A stretch of 64,000 bases of DNA from Podocnemis expansa (taxonomy: Eukaryota > Chordata > Testudines > Podocnemididae). Made by a program: the position numbers and the translations under genes. Below are positions 12,976 through 24,633 of the stretch, one piece after another (position 1 is the first letter of the stretch; each line of letters opens with the position of its first letter). Location of the stretch: the NCBI GenBank assembly GCA_007922195.1, contig ML681971.1, positions 18,548,369-18,612,368 of the forward strand. The letters run 5' to 3'. The notes under the pieces were generated by a model. The model worked only from the letters and a program-made list of their open reading frames with translations, made no database searches and was not told the origin of the DNA.

Positions 12976-13159
12976 CCTTCTTCTTCAAGCACTGCTCAGA
13001 TACATTCAGTAATAGGTGTGTCCGTGCTGCAGCACACAACTGGTCGGAAACCTTTTTGCCCGAGCCTGTGAAAACAAGGCTGGTGGTTACCACCCCCTGG
13101 CCACTCCGTGGTTATATATGAGGCCGCTGCCCCATCCCTCCTCAGTTCTATTTTCCACC

Positions 13160-13470
13160 CTCAGTGACGGTATCGGAACAGCCTGCTCCTTGCAATCACA
13201 CAAGCAGCCTGTCTTTGCATCTTTTGTTAGGCACTCATTTGACTGGGAGAACCTCTTTGTGGATGTCGTTCCACCGAAAAGCGCTACTCTCACCGAGCAT
13301 GCAGCCTCGGAGCAGGAACACCGCTTCTACTTGCTGCCCGCTATGCCAGGGTTTAAACCTTGCACTGTCTGCAGCAAGGCCTTCCTGCAGGTTGACCCCC
13401 ATGAGAAGTGCCTCTGATGCCTGGGCAAAGCCCATCTGGTCACCAACTGCTCTAGCTGTCAGTCCTTCAG
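13160..13470 (+). pseudogene. DIRS gag-like N-terminal zinc motif, broken
   Basis: The frame reads RFYLLPAMPGFKPCTVCSKA, then FLQVDPHEKCL-stop-CLGKAHLVTNCSSCQSF. The CxxC..DPHxxC..CLG..H....C..C order is typical of DIRS gag. The stop is TGA at 13415-13417 where the family usually has arginine, consistent with CGA to TGA decay at a CpG. A 324-codon frame starting at 13164 runs out of register with this and is a shadow. Confidence 0.6.
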
Positions 13471-14129
13471 ACCATGAATCATTAAGGACAGAGAGCAAAG
13501 GCGCTGTGCATTGGCCTCAGAGCAAGTGTGGCAGCCTACCCATAAGATTCGGGGCTACCTTTGGCACCACATGCCAGCTCGGCACCAGAGCCTTCAAAGC
13601 GCCGCTCTTCTCGAGAGCAAAAGACGAGCTTGGTACCAGTGTTGGTATCGAAGCGTTGGCGCCGCTCTATGTCCCCCACCTGGGAGGTCACCTCGGGACT
13701 GGTGGGAGCTGGTGCCAGTCCCTACCGCTCCAGAGGCTTTTGAGGCAGCAATGGCATTCCTCCTCCTGCCAACGCCTCCTACCCCAGTGTCCCCCAAGAA
13801 AAGGGGTAAACTGGCCTTCGCTTCAGGAGCATAGTTGCCCCAAAAGTGGTACTGAACTCCATCACCGATCTTGGTGCCGAGTTCCCTGGCACCCGAGCCA
13901 GCCATACAAGGTGACCCAGGTACCACTGAGTCCTCCCCTCAGCAGCATATTACCATGCCTTCTCCGGCACCACAAACACGGTCCCATGAGGCTTCTCAAG
14001 CCCCGAGCCCCAACGAAGGAGTCTCAAGGGGGAGTAAACGTTCCTGTCCACGGCCCTCAGTACCAATCCCCTATTGTAGTAACCCTTGGGGAGGAAGGGG
14101 TTAACTATCTGGTCAAGGAGTCCCAGGAC

Positions 14130-14760
14130 AGCCAATAGGAATGAAGCACAGCTTTTTGAATGGGAACAGCAGCCTTACCTGTTCCTGTTTGGATGCAGCA
14201 GAGCTCCTGGAAGGATCAGGAGGAGGTCAGAGGGCCTGAGGAAGAATCCAGCAACATCTTTACCAAAGATAAGTTAAATTTGTTACTGACCAGGCGTGGG
14301 TAGAACAGGGAATGTTTACTTAGACGCAGTCAGGGTATTTTCTTTGGTTTTGACTTGTTTCTTGGATTTCTCTGTGCTGAGCACATGTAACCCCCCCACC
14401 ACTACCCTGTAACTACCTAAGTTAATTCCCAGAGAAGCAACTGTCTGTGTTTATTATCTGTTCTTTTTGATTAAAGAGTTTACCTTTTAAGTAGGTTCTG
14501 GTTCTGTGTCCTGGAAGGGCAAGAGGTTTATGTCCACGTGCCTTAGACTGCACAGGCAGCTACTAGAGGGAACCCTGTTCCAGTTCCAGCTCATAGGCAG
14601 CTGGGGTCCAGTCACTTTCCTGAGAGAGGAATAAACAGGATTGCAAGTACCTCACAGGGAGGAATTCCCAAGTGCGCCTTCCTGGGTCTCAAGAGGTTTT
14701 TTTGCATTTGGGTGGTGGCAACGATACCTTTCCAAGGCCAGGAATTAGAGGCCTTGGAGA
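14130..14760 (+). repeat. LTR-like or other dispersed repeat inside DIRS (uncertain)
   Basis: Compositionally distinct from the flanking gag-like sequence. Has GATTAAAG (possible polyadenylation signal, about 14470) followed by GTTCTGTGTCCTGGAAGGGC and a CTCACAGGGAGGAATTCCCA motif, the layout of a regulatory terminal repeat. No matching second copy, target duplication or coding region is present, so the class is not settled. Confidence 0.3.
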
Positions 14761-15329
14761 CTTTTAAGAGCAGGCTTTAAGGCCAGTGGCTTTTAAGGCC
14801 TGTTGCAGGCTCCCGCTTTCTGCACTCAGGGTGCCAGAGTGGAGAAAAAGCCTTGACACCTATAGGTAGCGACCCCATGAATGGTCCCCCCAGGAGACCC
14901 CAATGGGTCCCCCCCGGTACCGCTCCACCCAGCCCAGCCCGGCCCCATGTCCTCCAGTACCAGACAGAGCCCTGAACCCCATGCCCTGTTCCTACACTGG
15001 GGAACTTACGGCACACTTTGACCTCCTTCGCTGTGTCTGCACTCATGTGGGGTTGGAGGCTTATTCTCCCATGGGGCCTAATGACACTTTGTTTGGCCCG
15101 GCGTTCACTTAACCTGATCCCGTAACAGTTCCCTTACACCCTAGCGTATGGTACCTTGTCATGTTGTGCTGGCAAACCCCTGGGTCCATTGCTCCCATAT
15201 TGGATACGGAGGGCCATAATACCAGGCCACTTCAAGGGACTTTCCCTTCCTCATCCACCACCTGCCACCATCTCAAGGGGTGGTGGAAGCAGCGCTAGGC
15301 CCGGGGTAGGATTCTTGCAACCCTCTCCC

Positions 15330-15612
15330 AGCATCGAGGGATGCGATGGAGTTAGATCTCCTGGGGCAGAAGGCCTACTCCTCCACCTTCCAGCTGCGGG
15401 TAGCCAACAATCAGGCCTTGGTAGCCAGATATGTCATGGATGTGTGGGAGTCCATGAACAAGTTCAGACATTTACTCCCACAGGAGAAGAGGGTGGACTA
15501 TGACATCTTCCTTGAAGAGAGCAGGATAGCATCCCAGGACCTGTTGTTATCTAGGTGGGATGCCATGGACACAGCATCTTGCAGTGTGGTCTCAGCTGTA
15601 GCTCTGTGGTGA
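15330..15612 (+). pseudogene. DIRS gag-like C-terminal block
   Basis: Encodes MELDLLGQKAYSSTFQLRVA, then NNQALVARYVMDVWESMNKF and AMDTASCSVVSAVAL. The pattern DLLGxKxYSS..LRVAN..ALLARY is the conserved C-terminal block of vertebrate DIRS gag. It is open for 88 codons but separated from the zinc motif by an inserted repeat and frame breaks. Confidence 0.65.
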
Positions 15613-16330
15613 GCGGCATGGATCTGGGAGGCGGGGGTGCCCCCCTCCCCCCAGCAGGGGATCTCCCTTTTGAAGGTGGGCCCCTGTTCCTGGCCAAAAT
15701 GGATGCCATGTTCCATAGTGCCCAGGACCCCCGAGGGGACGCAAAATACTTAGGCATGTTGCCTTCCTGGCCTACTAGTCGCCCCCCTAGCCTGTAAGGG
15801 TTAGTCAGCGCTTCCGATATGCCCTTCAGGTTTGCTCCACCGGGTACTTTCCACCCTTCTTAGGGTCACGAGTACAGTTTGAACTGCACAAACCTCTCAT
15901 TCCTTTCATTGGTGGGCCAAAGGGCCTAACATTAAACCAGGGTTCCCGTTTCCCCCCATCTCTGGAGAACACCACCTGGTCTACATCGAGTACCAGGAGG
16001 AAAACATACCTACTCTGTGTGGGAGGGCAACCCCAAGACAAAATCCTAAGCCTAGCTACTGCCCTCCCCCCACAAGTATCACCTGGTGGTTCTGTCAGAA
16101 TCCCCTAAGGATCCCACCTTTGCGGGGGATGCCCCCCCGCTTCCCCTCCAGCCGGTGCCATACCTTGTTTACCTTTGAGGACCCATAAGGATTAACACCT
16201 GGGTAGCCCTCTTATTTAGCTCAGAAGAAGCTACCCTTGAAATCAGGGACTGCTTGGGTCATGGTTGGAGGAGTCCTTCTCTCACTTGCCCTCTCCTACC
16301 CCAGAGCGGAACGCACTGTCACTAGGCGAC

Positions 16331-17378
16331 ATAGAATCATAGAATCATAGGGTTGGAAGGGACCCCACGAGGTCATCTAGTCCAACCCCCTGCCAAAAAA
16401 AGCAGGACCACTCCCATTAGATCATCCCAGTCAGTGTTTTGTCCAGCTGGGACTTGAACACCTCCAGAGATGGAGATTCCACCACCTCCCTAGGCAACTT
16501 ATTCCAATGCTTCACCACTCGCCTAGTAAGGAAGTTTTTCCTAATATCCAGCCTGGACCGCCCCAGCTGTAACTTGAAGCCATTGCTTCTCGTTCTGCCC
16601 TCTGTTACTACCGAGAACAGTCGAGCTCCCTCCTCCTTGGAGCAACCCTTCAAGTAGTTGAAGGTTGCTATCAAATCCCCCCTCAGTCTTCTCTTCTGCA
16701 GGCTAAATAAGCCTAGTTCCTTCAGTCTTTCTTCATAGGGCTTGTGCTCCAGCCCTTTGATCATTTTGGTTGCCCTCCTCTGGACTCTCTCTAATTTGTC
16801 CATGTCCTTTTTGTAGTGGGGAGCCCAAAACTGGACACAGTATTCCAGATGTGGCCTCACTAGTGCAGAATAGAGGGGAATGATCACATCCCTTGATCTG
16901 CTGGTAACACTTCTTCTGATGCAGCCCAGTATGCCATTGGCCTTTTTGGCAGCAAGAGCACACTGCTGACTCATGTCCAGCTTCCCATCCACCATGACTC
17001 CCAGGTCCTTTTCTCCAGTGCTGCTATTTAGCTGATCACTCCCCAGCCTGTAGCAGTACATGGGGTTTTTTCGTCCCAAGTGCAGGATTTTACACTTATC
17101 CTTGTTGAACCTCATGAGATTCCTCTTGGCCCACTGCTCCAGTTTGTCTAGGTCTCCCTGAATCCTGTCTCTGCCCTCTAGGGTGTCTACCGTTCCCCCC
17201 AGTTTGGTATCATCTGCAAACTTACTAAGTGTGCAATCTATCCCATCATCCAGATCATTAATGAAAACATTGAACAGAACTGGCCCCAGGACTGACCCCT
17301 GGGGCACACCACTTGTTAGTGCCTGCCAACTTGACATGGAGCCATTGATTCCTACACGCTGAAACCGTTGTTCTAGAC
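16331..17378 (-). mobile_element. CR1 LINE, 5'-truncated 3' half
   Basis: Minus-strand CR1. The 3' terminus at 16331 is the CR1 tail (complement of ATAGAATCATAGAATCATAG with GGGTTGGAAGGGACC). The left limit is where similarity to the 47.6-50.9 kb copy ends. Confidence 0.85.
16417..17378 (-). pseudogene. CR1 ORF2 fragment: reverse transcriptase palm to C-terminus
   Basis: An uninterrupted frame covers the C-terminal third of CR1 ORF2. It contains [15 protein letters not shown] (palm motif), the catalytic FADDTKLGG box, [20 protein letters not shown] and the terminal [20 protein letters not shown]. It lacks the endonuclease and N-terminal RT because of 5' truncation; the frame runs past the element edge to 17430 by chance. 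The catalytic box is intact, unlike FVDD in the longer copy. It cannot act as an autonomous element. Confidence 0.85.
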
Positions 17379-17619
17379 ATGATGGGTTGTACGTGTGAAG
17401 GGTTGTAGGACTGAATACCTGCACTTCCACACACCTGGAACAACCAACTGGGATCCATCTCCTGAAAGTCTCTAGTATTCCCCTCCCCCAAAATTTTCTT
17501 CTTTCCTTAGAGGGCGCTTTCTCCTAAGGTTATGCAGGGTGCCTGAAGACTCCCTGTGTTGCACTTCGTCATGAGTCTTGGACACCGGGCACTGACATTG
17601 TTCATGCCTCTGGTGACTC

Positions 17620-18345
17620 CCACCTTTCCAAGAAAAAAAAATATTTCGTATAGTGGGGTCTACAACACTACACAGGACCCAAAGTGCAGACTGTGCAGAG
17701 AGGCCTCAGAGACAGTCCAACACATAGTGGCAGGATGTAAGATGCAGGCAGGAACAGCATACACTGAACGACATAACCAAGTAGCTGGCATTGTGTACAG
17801 GAACATCTGCACAGTGTATGGGCTAGACCCTCCCAAGACCAGATGGGAGATCCCACAGAAGGTCGTGGAGAATAACAGGGCTAAGGTTCTGTGGGACTTC
17901 CAGATCCAGACGGACAGGCAGGTACTGGCCAATCAACCAGACATCGTGGTAATAGACAAGGACCAGAAGACAGCGGTGGTGATAGATGTAGCAGTGCCAA
18001 GTGACAGCAACATCAGGAAGAAGGAGTATGAGAAGCTGGAGAAGTACCAGGGTCTGAAAGAGGAACTAGAACGGATGTGGAAAGTAAAGGCCAAAGTGGT
18101 CCCGGTGGTGGTAGGAGCACTCGGGGCTGTGACTCCTAAGCTGGGAGAGTGGCTCCAACAGATCCCAGGAACAACATCAGAGCTCTGTGTCCAGAAGAGT
18201 GCAGTGTTAGGAACAGCTAAGATACTGCACAGAACCCTCAAACTCCCAGGCCTCTGGTAGAGGACCCGAGGTTGAGGATGACACATACCACCCATAGGGG
18301 GTGAGAGAGGAATTTTTGTTATATATAGATATAAATATAGACGCA
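17620..18345 (+). mobile_element. R2/R4-type (RLE-encoding) non-LTR retrotransposon, 3' fragment
   Basis: A plus-strand 5'-truncated element. The junction lies near the A-run at 17630. The coding end at 18260 is followed by a short 3' UTR and an AT-rich TATATATAGATATAAATAT tail near 18322. Confidence 0.65.
17640..18260 (+). pseudogene. Zinc knuckle plus restriction-like endonuclease domain of a retrotransposon
   Basis: An open frame of about 205 codons ending HRTLKLPGLW. The zinc motif CRLCREASETVQHIVAGC (C-x2-C-x7-H-x4-C) is followed by a PD-(D/E)xK-type nuclease region: QPDIVVIDKDQKTAVVIDVA, then VPSDSNIRKKEYEKLEKYQG. Such C-terminal CCHC plus RLE arrangements belong to the R2/R4/NeSL/CRE-like group, not to CR1 (which uses an N-terminal APE nuclease). 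The reverse transcriptase is missing, so it is a fragment, yet no stop interrupts this domain, suggesting fairly recent insertion into the older DIRS copy. The exact clade is unresolved. Confidence 0.7.
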
Positions 18346-20758
18346 CACATGTGAAAAATAATAGAATAGATAATCCCTTCTAACCGGGCTACCGAAGGGG
18401 CGGCCTCCATGCCCCTTTACCCCTCCTTCCCAGGTCATTGGGGTTTTTCACCTCAGGTTTGTGAGACCCTGTCAACTTGGTTATGCCCGCCCACGGATTT
18501 GAATCGGCAGCCTTGGGACCCGTTCGCCATTGACTGCCAAGCCTGTAGCTCATGTTCACCCTAGCTCGTAATTCCCTGGTGCACATGCACTTTTCTGACT
18601 CCTGCATAAAGGCCTCCTAAGTTGAGAACCCTCTGGCGCAGTTATACCCCCCACCCCCTTCCCTGGACAGGCTGTCCCAGGTCCTCCATGCTAACAGGCT
18701 TTAAGGACTTGTTACCCTAGCGGAACTGCTTGTTTCCTTATCTTCCTCCACTAGAAGAGGAAACCCAAATGTCTCCTGTTGGAGCAAAGCCTCCCTTGCT
18801 TGACTAATTACGCAATCCCCAAACTGCCAGGTGCAGGCTAAGTCCTGCAGAATCATAGTGACAGTGCTGTTTGGGATAGTCCGGAGGGGCCAAGATCATC
18901 AGCTCCCTCCTCTTCATCTCCATAAGGACACTGTGTCTTAGAGGAAGTGGCACAAGGCCCTACAACAAGGGCCCTGCTCAGGGGAGTGGGAATGCACCCA
19001 CAAGCTAGCCCTGCTCCGACCACTGAGAGAACAGAATCAAGGACATTTGCAAGTCCATCGGATCGACAACAAGTCAACCTGGATAGTCCTTTATGCGGCC
19101 TTCTCCTTCTAGGGTTAGAATGAATCCCATCTAATTACAAAGTGGGCCTTTTTCTCATTTCACTCTGAACCTACCAAGTGGTCCAGAGGGCTCGTGAGTC
19201 TTATGCCCAGTACCACTTTCTTCACTCATGGTTCCACAAGGGTCACCAGTAAAGCCGCTGATTGACGGCAATTCTTTTATCCCTGCCACGTGATACCACA
19301 CTCGGTGGCCTGTTTTTCCCTACCTCCTGTATTCCAATCCGGATCTCCTTGTCCCTGGTTCTGTCCTGTTTTACCCTCTTCCTTGTACATGACATTGCTC
19401 CCGCTGTACCTTACCGCTCCCTTCAAGGGTCTTTTTACCCAGAGCCAGAGATTCACTCCTGTTCTCACTCACTCTCCACCACATGTCTTGGAGAGGAATA
19501 TGTTATATGCTCTAATGGAATTTTATGGCCTTGGTCAACTGTCACCCTTATCCATTCCCTCCCCCTAGTTGCTGCACCCCGAGCGATGGGGAAGGAGGGG
19601 CATGCACCCTAACACGGTGCCCATATCACTACTCCCAACCCCTATCAAATGGAGCTGGTGTCATTTGCCCTCTGTACCTAGACCTTAAAGGTCTTCTTCC
19701 TGATCTTCCCCTAAGGTGGTAGTTCATCCTCTTACCCTGTGTCTTGTTCAATCATTTTCGGCTTCAGGTTTTCCCTGCCCCTTCACCTGTTGGTGACCGT
19801 GTCTAACCACAGGCCTATGAAGGAGTGCTTTTGGCATCCAATTGTCGCCCTGAGTTGCCCATTGAGGAAGTAGGTTTACCAGGCGGTTGTTTATTCTCTC
19901 TGTACCCCCTGGTGATTTGCTTCCTGGGCTGGACCAGTAAGGGGTTTTTCCTCTTCTCCCTCCCCCTTTCCATTTCTGTCTCCATGTACTCACTAGTAGG
20001 CCGAGTTTTTCCTCTGGGGCTCACATTAGCTTCCCTGTCACCAGCTAAGGTTACACACAGTAGGCCTAAGGCCAGGGGACATATCTGGTCTGCAATCCTT
20101 GACAAATGCTTATCACCAGCCTCCGATGTCCCCTACTTGAAGGTGCCTCATCAGGCCTTGACTCATTGGTGTGCTTTCGTTTTTTTCCATGATAATGTGA
20201 CTTTAGGCCACCCATTGCTTCTGTTGATCGCAGACAGGGAGTACTTGAGAGGCATAGGCCATTATTCTTCCCCTAGGCCAGGCCTTACTACCTACCGGCC
20301 TCCCTTTGCCTGGGCCACCGACCTTTATGGGAGTGAAGTGCTGAAGGTGGAAAAGAACCCAACTCCGCCCACCATCCATCAGCACGGCTAGCAATCACCT
20401 ATTACTGAATGTATCCGAGAAGCGCTCGAAGAAGAACAGTGGGTTACTTACTGGTAACCGTTCTTTGAGATCGGCTGCTTGGATTCATTCAGATCCTTCC
20501 CACCATCCCCGTTACTCAGAGTTGGCAACTTTCAGGGAGTGAGGAAGGATGGGGTGGCAGCCACACATATAATCACGGGCTGGCCAGGGGGTGGTGGCCG
20601 CCAGCCCTGTTTTGACAGGCTAGGGCAAAAAGGTTTCCAACCAACCGTGTGCTGTGGCATGGACACACCTATTACTGAATGAATCCGAGCAGCCCATCTT
20701 GAAGAAGGATGGTTACCGGTAAGTAACCCAACGTTCCATCCTTTGTCTTTTTCATTTA

Positions 20759-20990
20759 GGCTACATCTACCCTGATGCGATCTTTCCGGATTGACTTAGC
20801 AATCAGTTAAGACCCATCAAATTGATCCAGAAACTGAGTTAGTAAAATCACCTGCTCAAGTAGTTTTGCTCAGTGAAAACGCTGTGCTGAACGGGAGTCA
20901 TGAAGCTGATGGGAGTTACACAAGCTGCTCTGCATAGTTACTCTACTCTTGTCTACTGCTGCCTTTTTTTCTGGAAGTATAGACTGGGCC
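20759..20990. mobile_element. MITE, Harbinger-like, 3-bp duplication TTA
   Basis: Ends GGCTACATCTACCCTG and AGTATAGACTGGGCC are imperfect inverted repeats. TTA flanks both sides (20756-20758 and 20991-20993). The internal AATTGATCCAGAAACTGAG recurs in the copy near 55.57 kb. Confidence 0.55.
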
Positions 20991-20999
20991 TTAGACTGG

Positions 21000-23900
21000 T
21001 ATGAAATATTGTAATGTGAAGTAAATACAGAAAGGGGCTGTGTTAAATGGAAGCTGCAAAACTTACACTGGAGCATAAGGCCAAGACAATAACTATTACT
21101 TCATATCACTCTGTTCAGAGTGGAATTTATAGTGAGTTCAAGAACAAAATTAGTTATCAACAAACCTAGGGGGTAATATGCAGATTCTCCCTGCAATGGA
21201 TAATCTTCATTATTAATTATACACATGATCCATTGTAGGGTTGCTTCAGTAGTAGCAAATGTCACAAAAAATAGTGATGTGGATAATGGAGGAATTTAGG
21301 TTGCTGGAACAAAAGGAATCATGTCTTTATTGTTAAATGGAAGACTTACAAACAGACCTATAAGCAGACATTGTCTGGGACACAGATAGTGGCTGAAGCT
21401 TTTAAGTCTGTTTAAATTAATACACGCAAGTCCCACTTCTGCTCTAGGCACATCTGTGAAAAATCTGTAGCTGCCTGGTTAAATTTCAATGACGTGAGCT
21501 CAGTTTTTCACTAGTGTATCTCGGAGCACAATCCAGCCAGCTCTGCATGTCACATGCTATTTCTGAGATCAGGCCAGAGATCAGTTTGTTTATCCTGCTG
21601 CAGGGATCGGGGCAAGGATTCAAAATATTAAATCTTATAGCTAGAAATAAAAGAGCTCTCCTATATAACATGTTTTAACCTTATCCTGTTTTGAAGAAAT
21701 TGTACAACACAGCCTTATAACCGCGTGGACCCCAGGATATTAGAGAGACAAGGTGGATGAGGCAATATCTTTTATTGGATCAACTTCTGCTGGTGGAAGA
21801 GACAATACTTGTCTCACAAAAATCGCCCTCCTGCCCATCTCCCAGTAACTCAGAAAGATAATTAAATGAATCTAAGGACAGAATTAGCTATTATTTTGTT
21901 ACTCTATGCAAAACACCAAAACTAGAACATGATGTTAGTGCATCCAACTTATTCTGATTATGTTGGAAGACAGCAATTTGAAATAATGCAGAATGAGTGA
22001 GAAAAAGTTAAAGCTACCAGGGAGATTTGGATGACGTTACATATAACAAGAATGATTCCCCTTAACAGCTCCAGCAGTTGTTGGCTCTACTGTCAAACAT
22101 TTAATACATGAGTCCTGATTTTGTGTGGCATGATCATTGTGAGGAAAGGACAAACTTTTCAAAACTTCCACATTCACCGGTTTTTCATTTTTTCTATAAA
22201 TATTCTTTCAGCTGAAATTTTAAATACCTGCTCTCAGCCAGATACTAGTTTCGTCTGTCTGTGCACACACATTTGAGCATAATATCTAGCACCATTTTTA
22301 AGTTATGCAAGCAGGGGAATAAAGTTAAATCTTGAAGTGAAAAAACCATGTTCAGTTTTTTTGTACTCAGAACAGTTCACATCTATAAGCTCCAACTTAT
22401 CTTGTGGCTGTTTCTCAAAGAGGAATAGGTAAATTTGAAAAAAATATCTAAATGCTTTTGGTTGCTTTCTGTTGGAAGTTACACGTATATTAATACAACC
22501 CAATTACTGTACAAGAACAAAACATACTACAATACCTGCCTCAGCCCTATATATCAATGGACTGCCATACAAAAAGTCTTCCTACGTCACCTATATCAAG
22601 ACAACGCCTCCATTTACCCCACAGTTATTCATATTCTTCATCTCACTGATCTGTTCAGGAATCTTAAAAAAATCTCTGGTATTTTAAAAACAAAAGTCTT
22701 TATTGTTGACATATGAGTTTTATTTTGACCAAGATCGGAGCCAAATACACGTCTCTTTCTCCAGTGGTAGAATCTACCAGCTGCCTCTTTGTATTTTTTC
22801 ATGAATTTACTTAACATCTTTCCTGAGGAAACAAAAAAATCTTTGCTGTCTGTTTACATCATGCATTAAAGAACACCCCCAGCAAGTGTCAGTGTTGCTA
22901 ACCACAGAAACTTCTAAGCACATCCAAAAAGCTGCTCATAGCCACAGGCGTCGGACATGATTAAGAATCAGCATGAGTGGTGCCTGGTTTAATGACAGAT
23001 ACTGTCAAAAGGTGAGCAATCCCTGCTTTTACTCATTACAGTTTGCACATGCCAGTGGGAGTAGAGGGTTTCAAATCTCATGTCAGATCTCTGTGGTTGA
23101 ATGGAAGGAAAAGCAAGAAAATACGTACATCCAAAGTTTATAATTTCAGAAGGGAGGAGAGGTGTCAATGTGTGATTCTGACATTGATGAGAAGTCTCTT
23201 CCAGGCAAAGAGAGTGAAACAGACTTACAGCTTTCAGTGCAGTGATCACAGTGAGTCATTATAAAGCAGGGTTGGAGCCAGAACTGATTATTTGGCAGGG
23301 CCTGTGGTTGACATGGGTGGACATAAATCCCACTGGTTGAAAAATAAGTACTTCCCAAACTTCTGGTTTCCAGCCATATGACCAAAAGCCAGAAGTTTGG
23401 GAAGTGAACGGCTGAGAAACTAAGCTGCCTGATGCTCCACTTGGCAAGACAGTTTAAGCAGACAGTCTGTTGCAGAACTTCCACAACCAATTGAGTGGGC
23501 CTGCTTTCAAAGTGGGTATACTGTGACTCACCCAGGCCCACCTGTAGCTATGCCATGAAGGATGTCAACTAATATTCTGGCATCTCTTCAGCAAGTAGTT
23601 CAGTCATCAAACTAGCTCTACTGTAAATATCAATAAGAAAGTGCATCAGAGGGTCATGGAACCTGGAGAGCCTCATTTCTGGGCCACTGGTTCATAAAAC
23701 TGGTAGCATTTCTCAACCATTTAACAGAACCATGTGGAACACAGACTCTGTAAAATAGATGATAGACGATTAAAATCTCTTCCCTCTACTGCCACTGGAC
23801 ACATCTCCATTCTCCAGTATTGGGAAGTCTTCTTGGAGCCACTGGTGTTGGGTGTAGAAGCACTGTTGGTAATAATGGTGGAGAGAGAGACATGAAGAAA

Positions 23901-24446
23901 TTGCTAGCCAGACATTCCTCACCTGGGATTTTTCCTGTGAATAGGAATGATCAGGACCTGTTGGTCATAGAGCTGAAGATGGCTGGCTGGTGGGAAAGGA
24001 ACCAAGGAGGGTCAGTCTAGAGAAACAAAGAGATGGCTGCTCCCCAGATTTGTGCCATTCCTTCAAATATGAGACAAATGATGAGGAATTGTAACTAGCA
24101 AATGGAAGCCATTACTTTCTGTCTGCTGTTCAGTGACCTTTGTGAAATGTGTTGGTGGTTTATTGAGAGGTGGCCCCTGGCCACATATGCACTGCAGTCC
24201 TTGTTGGTACTTCCAGAGTCACTCAGAATTGAATCAACCACCAAACTAAGTCACTGCAATACAGCTAGAAAGATGATGCCACCAAAATACGTCTGTGGGA
24301 CATGGGCCGGGTGAGTAGGATTGGGAAGCAGGTACTATCGTTGCCCTATTAAACAAAGAACTTCAGTTTCCAGCCCACTCAAACCAGTGCCCCTTTCAGA
24401 ACCCTAAAATGTACTTTTTCTTCATTAACAAGGAAAGCATAGTTCA
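21000..24446. other. Mostly unique sequence, no gene recognised
   Basis: AT-rich. Includes a dispersed-repeat fragment at 21738-21822 (GAGACAAGGTGGATGAGG, then AATATCTTTTATTGGATCAAC) and a short hairpin at 23350-23406. No frame shows a known domain or exon-like context. Confidence 0.4.
21738..21822. repeat. Dispersed amniote repeat fragment
   Basis: Has the GAGACAAGGTGGATGAGG and ATCTTTTATTGGATCAAC wording, then a GAGACAA segment, of a common reptilian repeat. Class not determined. Confidence 0.4.
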
Positions 24447-24454
24447 CTTACACA

Positions 24455-24633
24455 CAGAGCAGTAACGCAGTGTTTTGCCGCCCAGGGCGCATTCTGATTG
24501 GAACGCACCCCTTCCCATTAGTGGCGCTTAGAGATGGCTCCACAAAGCCACCCCTTTAATAGAGTGGCTCCATTGAGCTGCTCTGGGCCACCTGGGGCTT
24601 TGCCCCGTCGGCCCCCCCATAGTTACAGCTCTG
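24455..24633. mobile_element. hAT-like MITE, 179 bp
   Basis: CAGAGCAGTAAC at the left end and GTTACAGCTCTG at the right end are inverted repeats with one mismatch. The flanks CTTACACA (24447-24454) and CTTACGTA (24634-24641) match at 6 of 8 positions. A homologous copy in opposite orientation lies at 37430. Confidence 0.65.

Larger units (their letters stand above)
12976..20712 (+). mobile_element. DIRS-like retrotransposon, decayed, with nested insertions
   Basis: The outer ~170 bases at each end (12976-13150 and 20530-20712) are inverted copies: left CATTCAGTAATAGGTGTGTC and GGAAACCTTTTTGCCC, right GGGCAAAAAGGTTTCC and GACACACCTATTACTGAATG. Inverted terminal repeats plus a gag with a DPHxxC..CLG..H motif are features of DIRS-type (tyrosine-recombinase) retrotransposons. 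Near 20400-20480 part of the end sequence recurs beside a TTACTTACTGGTAA palindrome, like an internal complementary region. I could not recognise reverse transcriptase or recombinase: 15.8-16.3 and 18.4-20.4 kb are too decayed. Insertions: LTR-like repeat (14130-14760), CR1 (16331-17378), RLE element (17620-18345). Confidence 0.65.

Noticed and set aside
13164..14138. 324-codon frame downstream of FBXO39
   Set aside because: Out of register with the recognisable DIRS gag zinc motif; a shadow frame of the decayed element.
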